Source of the DNA: Actinomycetes bacterium
Lineage (GTDB): Bacteria > Actinomycetota > Actinomycetes > Streptosporangiales > Streptosporangiaceae
Reading direction: 5' to 3'
Length of the DNA stretch: 15,345 nt
NCBI GenBank assembly: GCA_025964635.1
Contig: JAOPYP010000001.1
Span: 1-15,345, forward strand
The position numbers and the translations under genes were made by a program. The notes under the pieces were generated by a model that made no database searches, was not told where the DNA came from, and saw only the letters and a program-made list of their open reading frames with translations. This document shows, piece after piece, positions 14,099 to 15,345 of the stretch (positions are counted from its first letter, which is position 1; each line of letters starts with the position of its first letter).

Positions 14099-14563
14099 AT
14101 GGCGCTGACACACGAAACCATGACCGACGAACAGCGGAAATCGGTCGTCACCGAGTACCTCAAGGCGTTCGACAATGCTGGCGTGACCTCAACTGGCGGA
14201 AGCATCCTGGACCTGTTCGCAGAAGACGCGCAGGTGTACTTCCCCAAGTGGGGACTGGCCAATGGCAAGGAGGAGATCGGCAGGCTCTTCTCCGACGTGG
14301 GGACGACCCTCAAATCGATCACCCACCATTACTCGCACTTCAACTGGGTCTTCTCCGGCAGCGACACCGTCGTGTGCGAGGGCACCAGCCATGGCGAGCA
14401 TCAGGACGGCCCGTGGCGGGCTGGTGTGCCCGAGTGGGCGGCGGGCCGGTGGTGTGACGTCTTCGAGATCCGCGACTGGAAAATCCAGCGCTGCTTCATC
14501 TACCTCGACCCCGACTACGCGGCCCAGGACTCCGCGCGCTATCCGTGGCTGGCAGGCACGTAG
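14099..14563 (+). CDS. SnoaL/NTF2-like family protein
   Basis: This is a 154-residue protein with the cone-shaped NTF2-like pattern. An N-terminal helix (RKSVVTEYLKAFDN, 13-26) is followed by LDLFAEDAQVYFPKWGLANG (37-56), a helix GKEEIGRLFSDV (56-67), HHYSHFNWVF (76-85) and the sheet strands DTVVCEGTSHGEH and GRWCDVFEIRDWKIQRCFIY (116-135). Family members are isomerases, cyclases, hydrolases or ligand-binding proteins; charged and aromatic pocket residues (H76, H77, H80, D120, D137) are compatible with catalysis but do not identify a substrate. ATG 14099 has GGAGAG 8 bases upstream; ATG 14120 is an alternative. It lies 89 bases after the AraC-type gene on the same strand and may share its transcript. 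Confidence 0.8.
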   Translation: MALTHETMTDEQRKSVVTEYLKAFDNAGVTSTGGSILDLFAEDAQVYFPKWGLANGKEEIGRLFSDVGTTLKSITHHYSHFNWVFSGSDTVVCEGTSHGEHQDGPWRAGVPEWAAGRWCDVFEIRDWKIQRCFIYLDPDYAAQDSARYPWLAGT

Positions 14564-14624
14564 GAAGACCTGCACCCCGTCGGCGGATCCCACGAGGTGA
14601 CCGTGGTGATGGCCCCGGCGTGTA

Positions 14625-14653
14625 TTGACGAAGTCATCATGGATATGTAATGT
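14625..14653 (+). promoter_or_regulatory. Predicted promoter of the Rrf2-type gene
   Basis: TTGACG (14625-14630) and TAATGT (14648-14653) are separated by 17 bases, a good sigma-A-like match in a locally AT-rich patch. Transcription would start about 14660-14662, at or just before ATG 14662, predicting a leaderless mRNA. ATG 14650 lies inside the -10 and would not be in that transcript. Confidence 0.65.
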
Positions 14654-14657
14654 CCAT
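14639..14657. promoter_or_regulatory. Candidate Rrf2 autoregulatory operator over the -10
   Basis: ATGGATATGTAATGTCCAT is a 19-base inverted repeat: ATGGA/TCCAT outer arms and AT/AT inner pairs match, with one mismatched pair and a 3-base centre. Some symmetry extends outward. It covers the -10 box, so a bound dimer would block polymerase. Rrf2-family regulators commonly bind such palindromes at their own promoters; binding here is inferred. Confidence 0.6.
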
Positions 14658-14661
14658 TATT

Positions 14662-15144
14662 ATGAGACTGCCTGAAGGTGCGGAGTGGGCCCTGCACTGC
14701 ACCTGGCTGCTGACCTTCGCCCGGGACGGCGACGCGCTGCCGGCCCGGCGCGTGGCCGAGTTCTACGGCCTGCCCGAGGCCTACCTCGCCAAGCTGCTCA
14801 AGGCGCTGGTGCGGGCGGGCCTGCTCACCGCCGCCAGCGGCCCACGGGGCGGTTTCCGGCTCGGCCGCCCACCGGAGACGATCACCGTCGCCGACGTTAT
14901 CGAGGCCGTGGAGGGGCCAGGCCCGCTGTTTCAGTGCACGGAAATCCGCCAGCGCGGACCCGTCCCGCTCACCGGCGCCGCCTGCCGGACGCCCTGCGGC
15001 ATAGCCCAGGTCATGCACCGGGCCGAAACTGCCTGGCGGCAGGAGATGGCTGCCACCACCATCGCCGATCTCGTTGAGACCTCAGGCATAGGTGCGGCCA
15101 GCCGGGTCAGCACCTGGCTGGCGGCTCTCCCCGGAACATCGTGA
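14662..15144 (+). CDS. Rrf2-family transcriptional regulator
   Basis: From ATG 14662 the protein is 160 residues, beginning MRLPEGAEWALHCTWLLTFA, the usual Rrf2 start. A winged helix-turn-helix spans about 26-68 (LPARRVAEFYGLPEAYLAKL, LVRAGLLTAASGPRGGFRLG). Three Cys follow at 92, 108 and 112 (FQCTEIRQRG; ACRTPCGIAQ). In IscR, NsrR and RsrR three Cys in this region bind an Fe-S cluster, and the first falls at the IscR-like position here. The spacing (15 then 3 residues between) differs from the classic five-five pattern, so cluster binding is possible but unproven. ATG 14650 is an alternative start, but it lies inside the predicted -10. The stop overlaps the GTG of the next gene (GTGA), indicating an operon with the hydrolase. 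Confidence 0.85.
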   Translation: MRLPEGAEWALHCTWLLTFARDGDALPARRVAEFYGLPEAYLAKLLKALVRAGLLTAASGPRGGFRLGRPPETITVADVIEAVEGPGPLFQCTEIRQRGPVPLTGAACRTPCGIAQVMHRAETAWRQEMAATTIADLVETSGIGAASRVSTWLAALPGTS

Positions 15145-15345
15145 GACTCGATCACAGGATCCGGGAGGCCGAGACCCGGCTGTTCGCCCGCAGTGGCCTG
15201 CAGTCCGAGGAGTCCTTTCTCCACCTGGACTCGGCCAAGGTGCGCCTGCGGGTCCTCAGCACCGGGGCAGGGCCGCCGCTGGTGATGTTGCACGGGGTGA
15301 GCCTCGCCGCAGCCGTGTGGGCACCCTGGCTCGCCGATCTGGCCG
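15141..15345 (+). CDS. Alpha/beta hydrolase, N-terminal part (cut by window edge)
   Basis: A GTG start overlaps the Rrf2 stop, and 68 codons are visible before the right edge. The sequence runs through SFLHLDSAKVRLRVLSTGAG and PPLVMLHGVSLAAAVWAPWL, the first two strands and the HG oxyanion motif of an alpha/beta hydrolase; the catalytic triad lies beyond the window. Translational coupling to the Rrf2 regulator suggests the hydrolase is its controlled partner. Substrate unknown. Confidence 0.75.
   Translation, partial: MRLDHRIREAETRLFARSGLQSEESFLHLDSAKVRLRVLSTGAGPPLVMLHGVSLAAAVWAPWLADLA

Noticed and set aside
12912..14111. 399-codon minus-strand frame over the AraC-type gene
   Set aside because: The plus-strand AraC domains are unambiguous; the minus frame shows no family features.
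1..15345. Mobile element, CRISPR array or phage genes
   Set aside because: No transposase, integrase, terminal repeats, regularly spaced repeats or phage structural motifs were found on either strand.

Overview
The window is very GC-rich, uses GTG as well as ATG starts, packs genes tightly with ATGA/GTGA overlaps, and carries a PPOX/F420-type flavoenzyme-fold protein, a sigma factor paired with a ZAS-type small protein, and LacI, AraC and Rrf2 regulators. This points to a soil-type high-GC actinobacterium (Actinomycetota). I cannot assign a genus from the sequence. Nothing looks like phage, an insertion sequence, CRISPR, rRNA or tRNA; it reads as ordinary chromosomal or accessory metabolic DNA.

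Layout. (1) 1-1174: the tail of a beta-propeller/lactonase-like protein, a strong terminator hairpin, then an ECF-like sigma factor overlapped (ATGA) by a 73-residue ZAS-motif protein, a probable sigma/anti-sigma pair. (2) 1421-3445: a ClC chloride channel/transporter with a cytoplasmic CBS plus RCK_C-like tail, convergent with (3) a LacI-family repressor (3465-4490). That repressor is divergent from a carboxymuconolactone decarboxylase/AhpD-like gene (4602-5210). Two near-identical 16-bp LacI-type palindromes lie in the shared promoter region and overlap both predicted transcription starts, so the two genes form a self-contained regulatory unit. (4) 5211-7349: a membrane-anchored alpha/beta hydrolase with an odd 5' region (a well-placed SD and ATG opening a 30-codon ORF in another frame, plus a large hairpin), then a GNAT acetyltransferase and a short decayed fragment resembling a VOC/glyoxalase protein. 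(5) 7620-9701: a phospholipase C/acid-phosphatase-family phosphoesterase convergent with a small PPOX-class F420-dependent oxidoreductase. (6) 9800-11916: a SAM methyltransferase translationally coupled to a secreted Asp-box (sialidase-like) beta-propeller. (7) 11902-15345: an aldo/keto reductase divergent from an AraC regulator, then a SnoaL/NTF2-like protein, and finally an Rrf2 regulator coupled to a truncated alpha/beta hydrolase. The Rrf2 promoter predicts a leaderless mRNA, with an inverted repeat over the -10.

Functionally the window is a string of small regulator-plus-enzyme modules (LacI/CMD, AraC/AKR, Rrf2/hydrolase) suited to redox or small-molecule detoxification. I see no single large pathway. 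The most informative signals are regulatory: the paired LacI operators, the Rrf2 promoter/operator, and the leader ORF plus hairpin before the hydrolase. All functional calls rest on recognised motifs and have not been checked by database search.
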